A stretch of DNA of 64,000 nt from an uncultured bacterium (GTDB taxonomy: Bacteria; Cyanobacteriota; Vampirovibrionia; Gastranaerophilales; Gastranaerophilaceae): NCBI GenBank assembly GCA_949292185.1, contig CASEYP010000029.1, positions 159,435-223,434 on the forward strand, given 5' to 3'. The position numbers and the translations under genes are program-made. The notes below the pieces were generated by a model. That model was not told the DNA's origin. It was given only the letters and a program-made list of their open reading frames with translations, and made no database searches. Numbering within the stretch: position 1 is the stretch's first letter; each line of letters starts with the position of its first letter. This document shows, piece after piece, positions 7,962 through 16,232 of this stretch.

Positions 7962-9702
7962 TATTGATTTCCTCAAAAGCCTCTGAATGAATAGAATATC
8001 CACCAGGTTTCAAATCAGGAACTTTTATCGTTTCCAAAGGTTCAAAATTATAACCTTCGGCACCAACTTCATTTCTGTTATACTGACTGTTATTTACATT
8101 CACATTATTAGAATTTGATTTTCTATTAGACACATTCCTACTTGAAGACTGTGATTGATTTGAATTATTACCACGATCTACATCTTCATCTGAATTTTTA
8201 AATCTTCTATGACTTGTTGAAGGTGTATTATTTACAAAAGAAGGTTCACTAACTCTCATACCATCATTATCATAATTATCATCAGATTTTGGAGTTTCCC
8301 ACCAACGAAGAGGTCTTTGTCTGTCATTATCATGTATAAATATTAAACCTTTAGTAGAATATTTATCATCTTTTTTAGGTTGAGTTTTTTCAGCAGCCGC
8401 ATCAGAATTTCCAGTATTCACATCTTCTTCTGATTTATTTTTCTTAAATTTTGATAAAAATGATAATTTATTATTGTCAATATCATCTATACTTGAAGAT
8501 GAGCCTGTAATTGTTTCAGTTTCATTTTCACCTTCAAAAGATTTTAATCCATGCTTATCCACTAAATTTAAATCTTCCTTATTTTGAGTTTCTGACTCTG
8601 CTGTTGAATCTAAATTATTGGAATTAATGCTATCAGAAACTTGCTTTTCTTGAGTATTAGATACTTCTGAAACTTGTGAAGAGTCTGCTTCTATAACAGT
8701 TGCCTTTGTTGGTGTTTCAACAGTTTCAGAATTATTAGCGCTGTCAGTATTTGTATTACCTGCCACTTGTGGTTCAGAATTGTTTTTATCTGATTTTTCA
8801 CCATTTTCCCTTGCTAACAATTCAGATTCAAACTGTAAAAATGTTTCATTTCCAACAAATTGTTCCAATGCTGCTCTTTTTGAAAAGAAATCAGATTTTG
8901 CAGATCTTTGTTTGTCTAAAGCTGTACGATAATATGCATCTGTTATAACAACCAATTCTCTTGGAGCGTTATTTTTTTGTGCAAGTTCAAATTTTCTTTG
9001 ACGATCTTCAACCAACTGATCAGTTAACTCTAATTGTTTTTTGGCAGTCATATAGTCATAATACAAATTAACTGCTCTTTGCTGCAAGTCTTCTACCTTA
9101 CGAATTAAAATAATCATATCGGCATCATTAACTCTTGTATATTTATAATTAAGAGCCTTGGTATCCTGTGACATAATTCCTAAAATATTTCCACCAATCA
9201 AAGATGAACCTGCCAAAATCGGACTACCCATACTTGCACCAACCAATGTTGACATACTTGCAATGGTTGTTAAGACTTTTTTTATTGATTTTTCATCAGG
9301 TTTATCCGCATCAGGATTTGCTAATTTATATAATGTAAAATTTATTGTATCACTTTGAACGGCTGCACCTTGCCACAACAAAGATAAATCAGCCAACATA
9401 TCTTGCTGTTCAAATTCAAGTTCCTGAGACACTTCCTTTGATAATCTTTTTATGCTTAGATCTGCATAAGTTAAATCTGCAATTCCTGCATCTTGAGTTT
9501 CATCAATTTGTGCATAAGCTTTTTCAGGTTTATTTCTTTCCTGAACAGCTTCAATATACTGTTTTTCAGGAATTTCAGAAATTCCAACTCTATAAGCAGG
9601 AGGTTTCGGAAATGATAAATCTGAAGTTTTTTCAGCACTTGCAGGAAGTACTGCTAATCCCAACATTAAGGATATTATAAACAATTTATTTTTTATTAAC
9701 AT
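7936..9702 (-). CDS. Secreted coiled-coil protein with low-complexity tail, paralogue of next gene upstream
   Basis: 588 residues. A signal peptide (IISLMLGLAVLPASAEK) is followed by charged helices, a hydrophobic glycine-rich patch around residues 165-190 (VGASMGSPILAGSSLIGG), helices with DLQQRAVNLYYDYMTAKKQ, then about 280 residues of Ser/Asn/Asp/Glu-rich linker. The first 300 residues align with the protein at 9686 (LWQG versus LWKG, the same small-residue patch, YYDYMTAKKQLEL versus YYNYKNSLSQLKE). The helical part is loosely like TolC-type or YjgN-like envelope proteins, but I do not recognise a family. The ATG at 9702 has AGGAGG 5 bases upstream, so it is preferred over an in-frame GTG at 9708. 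It is co-transcribed with the paralogue. Confidence 0.7.
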   Translation of the reverse strand: MLIKNKLFIISLMLGLAVLPASAEKTSDLSFPKPPAYRVGISEIPEKQYIEAVQERNKPEKAYAQIDETQDAGIADLTYADLSIKRLSKEVSQELEFEQQDMLADLSLLWQGAAVQSDTINFTLYKLANPDADKPDEKSIKKVLTTIASMSTLVGASMGSPILAGSSLIGGNILGIMSQDTKALNYKYTRVNDADMIILIRKVEDLQQRAVNLYYDYMTAKKQLELTDQLVEDRQRKFELAQKNNAPRELVVITDAYYRTALDKQRSAKSDFFSKRAALEQFVGNETFLQFESELLARENGEKSDKNNSEPQVAGNTNTDSANNSETVETPTKATVIEADSSQVSEVSNTQEKQVSDSINSNNLDSTAESETQNKEDLNLVDKHGLKSFEGENETETITGSSSSIDDIDNNKLSFLSKFKKNKSEEDVNTGNSDAAAEKTQPKKDDKYSTKGLIFIHDNDRQRPLRWWETPKSDDNYDNDGMRVSEPSFVNNTPSTSHRRFKNSDEDVDRGNNSNQSQSSSRNVSNRKSNSNNVNVNNSQYNRNEVGAEGYNFEPLETIKVPDLKPGGYSIHSEAFEEINNADPALQY

Positions 9703-10516
9703 TGCCACCTCCTATAAGGGCTGAATCATAATTATATTGATACAAATTTAAATTATCAACAACTTTTTTACCGGCAAGTCGTTGCAATTCCAAGTGATAT
9801 TTTTTTGCCATTTGCATATATTTTTCTTCTTCTAACTGCATATCTTTATATAGAGCTGATGATATTGCAATTTCTAAAAAATCTTCTTCGTCCATAGCCT
9901 TTACATAATTTTTGCTATATAAAAGTTCCCTTGAGCGAGCTTCCTTCAATTGAGAAAGTGAATTTTTGTAATTGTAATATGCATTAATTATTTTATCTTG
10001 CAAACTTTCAACCAACCCCGCAAGCTCAATTAATTCAGTATCTGTTAAAGGAACTTCCTGCGGAACATTCTTTCTGTTCAAAAGATTTTGAGCCACTCTA
10101 CCAGCTGCATAAGAACCTGATTGAATCATATAATCAGCACCTAATAATGCAGGAGCTAATGACGCACCTGATACAATTGCAGATAATGTCTTTGCCATAA
10201 GTGATGAATGTATTCTGCGTTGACTTTCAGGGGTAGATAATTTTTTCAGAGCAAATGCTATTACCTGATTATTTTCAATAGTTCCTTTCCATAAATTATC
10301 AATATCTTCCATATCTTTTTCTTTTTGAAGCTTGATAATTTCATCCATAATTTCTTTTTCACTAATTACAAGAGAATCTTTCCCCTTATAATCAGATTTT
10401 GGCAATTCAATTTTAGCAGGCTTTACATTTCCTAACTGAACCTCATCTCCCTCTACAGCATGAGCCTGACCTGCCACAAGATACAAGATACCCAATATAA
10501 TTAATATCTTTTTCAT
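9686..10516 (-). CDS. Secreted helical protein of unknown function, paralogue of 7936-9702
   Basis: 276 residues with a clear signal peptide (MKKILIILGILYLVAGQAHA). The mature part is mostly amphipathic helix with a central small-residue patch (LSAIVSGASLAPALLGADY), the same order as its downstream neighbour but without the long disordered tail. I start it at the ATG at 10516 so the signal peptide comes first; the in-frame extension upstream has no ribosome site. It ends 16 bases inside the next gene, so translation is probably coupled. It looks like the first gene of a minus-strand run that goes on through the LipM-like, pilin-like and nucleotidyltransferase genes. The role is unknown, probably periplasmic or envelope structural. 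Confidence 0.7.
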   Translation of the reverse strand: MKKILIILGILYLVAGQAHAVEGDEVQLGNVKPAKIELPKSDYKGKDSLVISEKEIMDEIIKLQKEKDMEDIDNLWKGTIENNQVIAFALKKLSTPESQRRIHSSLMAKTLSAIVSGASLAPALLGADYMIQSGSYAAGRVAQNLLNRKNVPQEVPLTDTELIELAGLVESLQDKIINAYYNYKNSLSQLKEARSRELLYSKNYVKAMDEEDFLEIAISSALYKDMQLEEEKYMQMAKKYHLELQRLAGKKVVDNLNLYQYNYDSALIGGGNVNKK

Positions 10517-10633
10517 AACAATGTTATACCATGATAATAATAATAAATCCAATGGTTGATTAATGTTTAAATCTTAAGATTGTTCTTCATTTTTGCAAAA
10601 AACTCTAAAATTAAATCTGTAGAGGATAAAGAG

Positions 10634-11386
10634 TTGAGTAACAATAATTCAAAATCAAAATACATGAGTGCCCCAACAGCCCGAAAAGAGCAACAAAAAG
10701 CACTTCAAAATAAAGCCGACTTACTTAGAGCTCAAGACTCTTTTAAAGAAGCTGCAGGTACGTATTTGAATTCAATACTACTTGATAGAAATAATGCGGA
10801 CACATATCTTGGTTTAGGAATTTGTTACAAAAATTTAGGAAAAACAAAAAAAGCTATAGAATATCTGGAAAAAGCTGCATTACTGAATCCTAATAAGTTT
10901 GAAACATTTTATGAACTTGGTATCTGCAACTTAAAAGAAGGAGCAGCTTGCTGTGCGATAAAGTGTTTTATTCAAGCAATCCAAATAGAACCGGAAAATC
11001 CTGATGCGATTTATCAGCTTGGATTAGCTCACGAACAGTGTGATGAAGCCGATATGGCCTTAATGATTTATCAAAAACTGATTGAAAATTCTCCATCCTA
11101 TATAAATGCCTATATAAGAAAATCCTCATTACTTATGAAAATGGAACTTTATAAACAGGCCTTAAAATTGTATTTAAATGTTCTAAAAATAAACAATAAT
11201 TATACTAAAGTATATTTTGATATTGGCTTGTGCCTTGATAAACTTGGAAAGCAAACCGATGCAAAAAGATATTATCGCAAATTTTTATCATTTCAACCCG
11301 AATCAGAAAATGCAAATATAGCATTAAAAAGAATTGAAAAATTACGTAAAACTAAAAAAACACAACCTAAATTATCCGTAGTTTAA
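10634..11386 (+). CDS. TPR-repeat protein
   Basis: A 250-residue protein made of about six tetratricopeptide repeats (residues 15-240), for example NNADTYLGLGICYKNLGKTK then KFETFYELGICNLKEGAACC, each with the family G/A/Y/P pattern. TPR arrays hold protein partners. No catalytic domain, signal peptide or membrane segment is seen. The start is probably the TTG at 10634, with AGAGGA 7 bases upstream; the frame stays open for 18 codons above it without a ribosome site. A long Lys-rich C-terminus follows the repeats. It is monocistronic and divergent from the secreted pair. The partner is unknown. Confidence 0.8.
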   Translation: MSNNNSKSKYMSAPTARKEQQKALQNKADLLRAQDSFKEAAGTYLNSILLDRNNADTYLGLGICYKNLGKTKKAIEYLEKAALLNPNKFETFYELGICNLKEGAACCAIKCFIQAIQIEPENPDAIYQLGLAHEQCDEADMALMIYQKLIENSPSYINAYIRKSSLLMKMELYKQALKLYLNVLKINNNYTKVYFDIGLCLDKLGKQTDAKRYYRKFLSFQPESENANIALKRIEKLRKTKKTQPKLSVV

Positions 11387-11502
11387 TCAATAACCTGGGG
11401 AATTTATACGTATGTTAAATTTTATAAATTAATCTATATTACAGGGTATTTACATTACAAAAGATTTAGTGTAGTATATACACTTGGTAAGGATTTTTAA
11501 TT

Positions 11503-12240
11503 ATGGCTATAGATTCTGTATCAACTTATCAACCTAGAAGGCACAATACACCTAAATTCCCGTCAGTATCTAAAAGAGATATTACATACGGTTATATTGA
11601 CTTGCAAAAACAAGATGAAATAATAATGCACGGAACACCTGTTACTACATCTGATAAAATCCTTGCTGCTACAGGATCTATTATAGGTGTTACCTTACCT
11701 TTATTAGCTTTTATGAAAAAGCAAAATGTTAAAAATCCTTTTAAATTAAACTATAAAGTAGGTGAAATGCTTACAATGGCTGCTGGAGGCAACCTCGGTG
11801 GAATTCTGCTAAGCTCTATTGGTGAACCTAAAGTTGATAAGAGAAAGAAATGGAAAGAAGGAGCATTCCAAATGATGCTTACATCTCTTCCGCTATTATT
11901 TATCGACGGTAGCATAAAATTATGTGAAAAATCTAAAAATAAAAAAATAAACAATAATTTTGTAAAAATATTAATTTCAGCTGCCGGAGTTACTCTTGGT
12001 TCAAACCTTGCCGTTACTTTTTCAAATAAATTAAGAAACGAAAAAGAAGCTAAAAAACCAAAACGAGAATTAAAGCCAATAGATATGATTGCAAATATTG
12101 ATGATGTTGTTGGAATGATGGTTCTTGCCAAAATTCCATTTGCAAGCAAAATTAAAATAGAAAGAGCCCTACCGTTCATCTATGCATTCTGCGGATATCG
12201 TTCTGGAACAGCCGATAAAAAACCTGTAAAAAAGAGTTAA
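11503..12240 (+). CDS. Unknown membrane protein with about four hydrophobic segments
   Basis: 245 residues, not recognised. The N-terminal 45 residues are polar and contain SKRDITYGYID, which may be a loose form of the N-terminal motif described in the findings. Hydrophobic stretches follow at about residues 53-70 (ILAATGSIIGVTLPLLAF), 88-108, 125-140 and 158-175. The C-terminal third is Lys-rich and ends in a further mildly hydrophobic helix. AAGGAT lies 8 bases before the ATG and a possible -10 (TAGTATATA) lies further up. Its last 4 bases overlap the end of the convergent hydrolase gene. Confidence 0.65.
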   Translation: MAIDSVSTYQPRRHNTPKFPSVSKRDITYGYIDLQKQDEIIMHGTPVTTSDKILAATGSIIGVTLPLLAFMKKQNVKNPFKLNYKVGEMLTMAAGGNLGGILLSSIGEPKVDKRKKWKEGAFQMMLTSLPLLFIDGSIKLCEKSKNKKINNNFVKILISAAGVTLGSNLAVTFSNKLRNEKEAKKPKRELKPIDMIANIDDVVGMMVLAKIPFASKIKIERALPFIYAFCGYRSGTADKKPVKKS

Positions 12241-12962
12241 TTTAGCCAATCAAAGCACATTTGCATAAAATCATTTCTAAAATCCATATGCAAATCTTCT
12301 GCGTGTCTTGCATTTTTAAAAAGCACGTATTTTTTAGGACATTTTGCATTTTTATATAGAAGCTCTGTATGCCAAGGATATACAGTTGGATCTTTTTCTC
12401 CCGCTACAAATAAAACAGGAACCTTAACATCACTAATCAAATCAATTGGTCTTTCTTTTTTTAGAAATGGAGAACCTGCCCTAATAGACATCCACCTTGC
12501 TAATTCAAACTTTTTAAACAATGTAGGAACCCAAGCATCAGGCAAATACATATTATTTTCAATTTTCATAAAATCAGACGGCGCTGAAACTGCAATAACT
12601 TTATCAACATCATTATATTTTGCACTATAATTTAACACCAACGCCCCACCTAGCGAAAATCCGCACAAATATATATTTTTATAATTAAAATCTTTATTTT
12701 TAGCATAATTTATGACTTCAAAAAGATCCAAAACTTCTTTAGCCGTAAATGTGTAAAAGCCAGAACTTTTACCATGCCCACGAAAATCCATAACAATTAC
12801 ATCATATCGTTCACAAAAATCCTGAGCTAAAGTCATAAAAGCTTTAGAATCCTTTGTCATAAACCAACCGGGACAAATAATTACAACATCATCATAACCA
12901 TTTTTATAATGATTGATTGCAATTTTTACATTATCTTCGGTATATACAAATGACTCTAACAT
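12237..12962 (-). CDS. Alpha/beta hydrolase (serine lipase/esterase type)
   Basis: A 241-residue alpha/beta hydrolase. The nucleophile elbow is LCGFSLGGAL (Ser near residue 105), the acid is in VAGEKDPTVYPW (Asp near 187) and the base is in NARHAEDLH (His near 217). The oxyanion region CPGWFM and the FRGHGKSSG motif are also present. It has no signal peptide, so it acts in the cytoplasm on an unknown ester or acyl substrate. The start is only 2 bases from the stop of the secreted protein gene at 12965, so it is the last gene of that three-gene run. The link with two secreted paralogues is unexplained. Confidence 0.88.
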   Translation of the reverse strand: MLESFVYTEDNVKIAINHYKNGYDDVVIICPGWFMTKDSKAFMTLAQDFCERYDVIVMDFRGHGKSSGFYTFTAKEVLDLFEVINYAKNKDFNYKNIYLCGFSLGGALVLNYSAKYNDVDKVIAVSAPSDFMKIENNMYLPDAWVPTLFKKFELARWMSIRAGSPFLKKERPIDLISDVKVPVLFVAGEKDPTVYPWHTELLYKNAKCPKKYVLFKNARHAEDLHMDFRNDFMQMCFDWLN

Positions 12963-12964
12963 AT

Positions 12965-13666
12965 TTACTTCGTAGGAGTAGTAGATTGCATCAATTCAGA
13001 AAATTGTTGAATCAATTCATCCATATTTACAACAGTACAGACTTCTCCTTGAGATAATAAATCCATTAATTTCTTTTCACTAGGAGTCAATTCATTTGTA
13101 CTTGGCAATTCGTATATATAATCGGGATCATTTAGCATTTTATTTATCTGTTTTACGTTTCTTTTGTCTTCCTCAATAACAGAATCTACCAATAAATTTA
13201 ACTGTTTTTTTGTAAAAGCACATTCTACTTTAGGCTCAATTTTTGAAATTTTATCATTACTTACATTTATTCCAAAAGATTTTCTAAAATCATCACTTAG
13301 ATTTTTAACTTTCGCAGACATATGATATTCGCACTTTTTATCGACCCAACCATTAATTTTTATCCCAAAAGTTAAACTTAATCCAAATAAATCAAAATCA
13401 TAATTTTCATCCATAGGCTTACATTCTCTTAAATCCTTAATCATATCTTCGGTTAACTTGGATTTAATCTCTTCAGAATCAATATTTGTATCTACCACAT
13501 TAGTTTTTTCCACAGATGTTTCATCTGATTGCTCTTTTATAACTTCTCTTTTCGTTTCAACAGAATCAGATGCACCTACAGGCGCCATAACTTCTGCAAT
13601 TTTTGCTATAGCCTGAGTTCCCACTAATAAACTAATAATTAATACTAAAATATTTATCTTTTTCAT
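12965..13666 (-). CDS. Secreted protein of unknown family, tandem paralogue (copy B)
   Basis: 233 residues with a signal peptide (INILVLIISLLVGTQAIAK). After a Ser/Thr/Glu-rich linker to about residue 75, a domain of about 120 residues shares its pattern with the next gene upstream: ECKPMDENYDFDLFG, INGWVDKKCEY, KVECAFTKKQL, then INKMLNDP. Three to four conserved Cys suggest disulfides outside the cytoplasm. AGGA lies 7 bases before the ATG at 13666. The domain is not recognised. It probably acts in the periplasm or on the surface. Confidence 0.7.
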   Translation of the reverse strand: MKKINILVLIISLLVGTQAIAKIAEVMAPVGASDSVETKREVIKEQSDETSVEKTNVVDTNIDSEEIKSKLTEDMIKDLRECKPMDENYDFDLFGLSLTFGIKINGWVDKKCEYHMSAKVKNLSDDFRKSFGINVSNDKISKIEPKVECAFTKKQLNLLVDSVIEEDKRNVKQINKMLNDPDYIYELPSTNELTPSEKKLMDLLSQGEVCTVVNMDELIQQFSELMQSTTPTK

Positions 13667-13691
13667 CAAAATTTCCTATCTATAAATTTAC

Positions 13692-14339
13692 TTACATACC
13701 AAATAAAGAATTGAACATTCCGGAAGAATCACCTGCATTCAAAATTGTACAAGCTTTATCATTTAATAAAACATCCATAAGCTTCATATCTGAGCCACTC
13801 ATATTACTCATAGTTGGCATTTCTATACTCATAGGATTTTTTAACATATTATTTTTAGCCCCTGCAGCACGTTCATTTTCTTGCAATATAGAATCTCCAA
13901 CATTCAATAATTGTTCTTTTGTAAAATCACATCTGATTTTAGGTTCAAATGTAAATATTGAAGCAGCAGATGCATCTACTCCATATATTTGTTGAAATGT
14001 ATTACTTATACCATTAGATTGAGCAATAAAATTCAATCTGCATTTATTATTTACCCATCCTTCTATGCTAACCTTGAATGAAAAATTTATACCTGAAACA
14101 TCTGTATTTAATGTTTCAGTATAAGGTTTGCACATTTTAACATTATCAGAAAGCTTGTTACCTGTTGTATTAGAATTCGTTGAAGAACTTCTACCTCTGT
14201 TTTGTTGAATTCTTTGAGTTTGCTGAGTTTGGGTCTGAGGGCGATTTATTCTTCTTTGAGTCTGTACAACATCAGCAAAAACACTACAACCTAAAACCAT
14301 AAATACTAATAATACTATACTTATAAAACACTTTTTCAT
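13692..14339 (-). CDS. Secreted protein of unknown family, tandem paralogue (copy A)
   Basis: 215 residues with a signal peptide (CFISIVLLVFMVLGCSVFAD) and a Gln/Arg/Asn-rich linker, followed by the same domain as its downstream neighbour: MCKPYTETLNTDVSG, IEGWVNNKCRL, KIRCDFTKEQL, KNNMLKNP. The conserved Cys positions match. The C-terminus is Gly/Ser/Phe-rich. It is the first gene of a minus-strand operon with copy B and the alpha/beta hydrolase, with gaps of 25 and 2 bases. The pair arose by local duplication; divergence is high, so the duplication is old. Confidence 0.7.
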   Translation of the reverse strand: MKKCFISIVLLVFMVLGCSVFADVVQTQRRINRPQTQTQQTQRIQQNRGRSSSTNSNTTGNKLSDNVKMCKPYTETLNTDVSGINFSFKVSIEGWVNNKCRLNFIAQSNGISNTFQQIYGVDASAASIFTFEPKIRCDFTKEQLLNVGDSILQENERAAGAKNNMLKNPMSIEMPTMSNMSGSDMKLMDVLLNDKACTILNAGDSSGMFNSLFGM

Positions 14340-14427
14340 AATTTCACAACCTTAATTTCAACTGATAAAATTATACCCCAAAAGCTCATTCTATACAAGT
14401 CGAATAGCCTTTTATCAAATTTTATTA

Positions 14428-14433
14428 TATAAT
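14428..14433 (+). promoter_or_regulatory. Probable -10 box of gene 14471
   Basis: A perfect TATAAT lies 38 bases before the ATG, with a leader that carries an AAGGGGAAAG ribosome site. No convincing -35 was found. Confidence 0.4.
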
Positions 14434-14470
14434 CATAATGAAGAGGAGCGCAAATTAAGCAAGGGGAAAG

Positions 14471-15148
14471 ATGGAAGAAGAAAATTCAAATAATTTATTA
14501 CTACTTGGGATTAGTATATTAGGTTTTGGATTAATATTAGGATACTATTCAATTTCTTGCTATTTAGAAGTAAAAAATCTTAATGATAAAATAGATCTTC
14601 AATCTATTGCAAATGATAATGACATTTCCACCTCTGATAAATATTATAAATATTTATCTATAGACGATTATTTAGAACAAAATTTAAATAAAAATAAAAA
14701 TATTCCACTAAAAAATATTTCATGTGTATACCTTGATTATGCACAACAAAATGCTATTGAATTATACAACTTAACTAATAGAAAATTGGATAGTGATGAT
14801 TCTAAAAGAAGTGTTGCAACAGGTACAATCAGAAAACTATATAACACATTAGACTACTATAAAACCTGCAAACAAACAGAAAGCTATAAACAAGAGTTAA
14901 AAGATATTTTAAAGGAAATTGAACAATCTCAAAACCTTCATATAGATTCAGAACAACGCATGAATGAATTTCTAAACTCAAGAAATGAACTTCCTAACTC
15001 ATATACAGAAGAACAAACTCCAAACAAAATACAAGGACAAATTCCAACAGACGATGTAAATCAAACCCCACAACAACTGCCACAAAATATACAACAACAA
15101 TCAAACCAAGTTCAAACACAATACCAAGATAATTACTCAACTTACTAA
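14471..15148 (+). CDS. Single-pass membrane protein with Gln/Pro-rich tail, unknown function
   Basis: 225 residues. A hydrophobic helix near the N-terminus (LLLLGISILGFGLILGYYSI, residues 9-28) is followed by a charged, helical domain to about residue 160 and a disordered Gln/Pro/Asn-rich tail. The short acidic N-terminus before the helix suggests a membrane anchor rather than a cleaved signal. A good ribosome site (AAGGGGAAAG) precedes the ATG. No family is recognised. It is monocistronic and divergent from the secreted pair. Confidence 0.65.
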   Translation: MEEENSNNLLLLGISILGFGLILGYYSISCYLEVKNLNDKIDLQSIANDNDISTSDKYYKYLSIDDYLEQNLNKNKNIPLKNISCVYLDYAQQNAIELYNLTNRKLDSDDSKRSVATGTIRKLYNTLDYYKTCKQTESYKQELKDILKEIEQSQNLHIDSEQRMNEFLNSRNELPNSYTEEQTPNKIQGQIPTDDVNQTPQQLPQNIQQQSNQVQTQYQDNYSTY

Positions 15149-15161
15149 TATTTAAACAAGC

Positions 15162-15188
15162 AAAAAAAAACCACTCACAAGTGAGTGG
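15162..15188 (-). terminator. Intrinsic terminator of the candidate small RNA
   Basis: An 8-bp perfect hairpin (CCACTCAC-AA-GTGAGTGG) is followed on the minus strand by nine T. On the plus strand the T-run after it is poor, so its main direction is minus. Confidence 0.8.
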
Positions 15189-15301
15189 GTCGTTTTCTGC
15201 ATCCTAATGGTCTCTTTTAGTGTTTATTATTTAGGAGTTTATATGTTTTTGGGGTTAATGAACTATTTATATTTAGTGTTTCGACTACACTTAAATCTTA
15301 T
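15162..15301 (-). ncRNA. Candidate small RNA, about 140 nt, minus strand
   Basis: A very good promoter (15308-15336) and a strong intrinsic terminator (15162-15188) enclose about 140 bases with no credible open frame on the minus strand. The expected start is near 15301. This is inference from signals alone. No known RNA family was recognised. Confidence 0.5.
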
Positions 15302-15307
15302 GTAATT

Positions 15308-15336
15308 ATTATGCCACAATAAAATTTTATTGTCAA
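15308..15336 (-). promoter_or_regulatory. Sigma-70-like promoter of the candidate small RNA
   Basis: On the minus strand, a consensus TTGACA (15331-15336), a 17-base spacer and CATAAT (15308-15313). No gene on the minus strand starts downstream of it. Confidence 0.7.
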
Positions 15337-15554
15337 TAATATGTTTTTATCTTTTTTTAGCATCTCCCGAATTGCGCGAATAGTGTATATTTTACACTTT
15401 ACAAAACTTAATATTGTATTTTTCTACAACATCTTGTTACATGCTTCTACAAATTTGCTTTCATTAAGAAATGTAAATCCGCAAATCTTTGAAATGGCAA
15501 TTACTTAAACCTTATATACTTTATATATAAAAGAGCGAGTATAAGGAATTTAAC

Positions 15555-15899
15555 ATGGATAGCAGACGTTCAATTGATTCGATTAACAGAAGTGCAGCAA
15601 TTAGCGAAGACAATTATGTTAGAACTGACTTAAATATAAAAAGAAGCGATGATGAAACTCGTAATATTATCAGTTCAACATTTGGAATGATAAAAAACAA
15701 CTTAAATGCCTTATGGTATTCTGTAGGTTTAGATCCAAATGTAAACATGGCTTATGAAAAAACAATGACTGATCCAAATTCAACAATTGAAGTTAACGGA
15801 AAAAAATTCTATCCACACCCTGGTGTGGGGAACCTTCAACCATATAATGAAGCCGGCAACCCGTCTGGTGGATGTTTTACAATGCAAACTTTAGCATAA
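15555..15899 (+). CDS. Small unknown protein, first of a pair
   Basis: 114 residues, soluble, with no signal peptide or membrane segment. It has a polar N-terminal half and a Gly/Pro/Asn-rich C-terminal half ending GNPSGGCFTMQTLA. No family is recognised. AAGGA precedes the ATG, and TATATA-like promoter elements lie just upstream after a gene-free stretch of about 250 bases. The next gene starts 15 bases downstream with its own strong ribosome site, and both end at the hairpin at 16180-16203, so they form a two-gene transcript. High Asn/Ser content and the lack of a domain suggest a structural or secreted role, but nothing shows it. Confidence 0.65.
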   Translation: MDSRRSIDSINRSAAISEDNYVRTDLNIKRSDDETRNIISSTFGMIKNNLNALWYSVGLDPNVNMAYEKTMTDPNSTIEVNGKKFYPHPGVGNLQPYNEAGNPSGGCFTMQTLA

Positions 15900-15914
15900 A
15901 GGAGTTTAGCAACA

Positions 15915-16175
15915 ATGCAACAAATTGCAGGAGTACAATTAAATTCAAAACCAGGAACAGATTTCAACACACAATACAGTGTGCCTGATACCGGTTTGAC
16001 TAATAATACAACTCTTGCAAAGAGTAATCCTTTATATAACTTGTTACAAGTTATGTTTCAAAACACACAAACAAATAACATTTCAGAACAAGCTCCAAAA
16101 TGTGATGTAATTGGTTCAAACGGACTTAAAGCAAACAGCAATAAAGGTGATCATAAATTATTTACACAAGCATAA
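15915..16175 (+). CDS. Small unknown protein, second of a pair
   Basis: 86 residues, Asn/Thr/Gln-rich, soluble and not recognised. AAAGGAG stands 9 bases before the ATG. It contains a single Cys (APKCDVIGSNG) and no signal peptide. Its composition resembles that of its partner, and both could be cell-surface or extracellular matrix components, but this is only an impression. Confidence 0.6.
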   Translation: MQQIAGVQLNSKPGTDFNTQYSVPDTGLTNNTTLAKSNPLYNLLQVMFQNTQTNNISEQAPKCDVIGSNGLKANSNKGDHKLFTQA

Positions 16176-16208
16176 AAAACCTCTAATAATTAAATATTAG
16201 AGGTTTTT
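16175..16208. terminator. Bidirectional intrinsic terminator
   Basis: CCTCTAATA and TATTAGAGG form a 9-bp stem (16180-16203) with A-runs before and T-runs after. It serves the small-protein operon on the plus strand and the DegT gene on the minus strand. Confidence 0.9.
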
Positions 16209-16232
16209 ATTTATAAATTATTTTATGAATAA

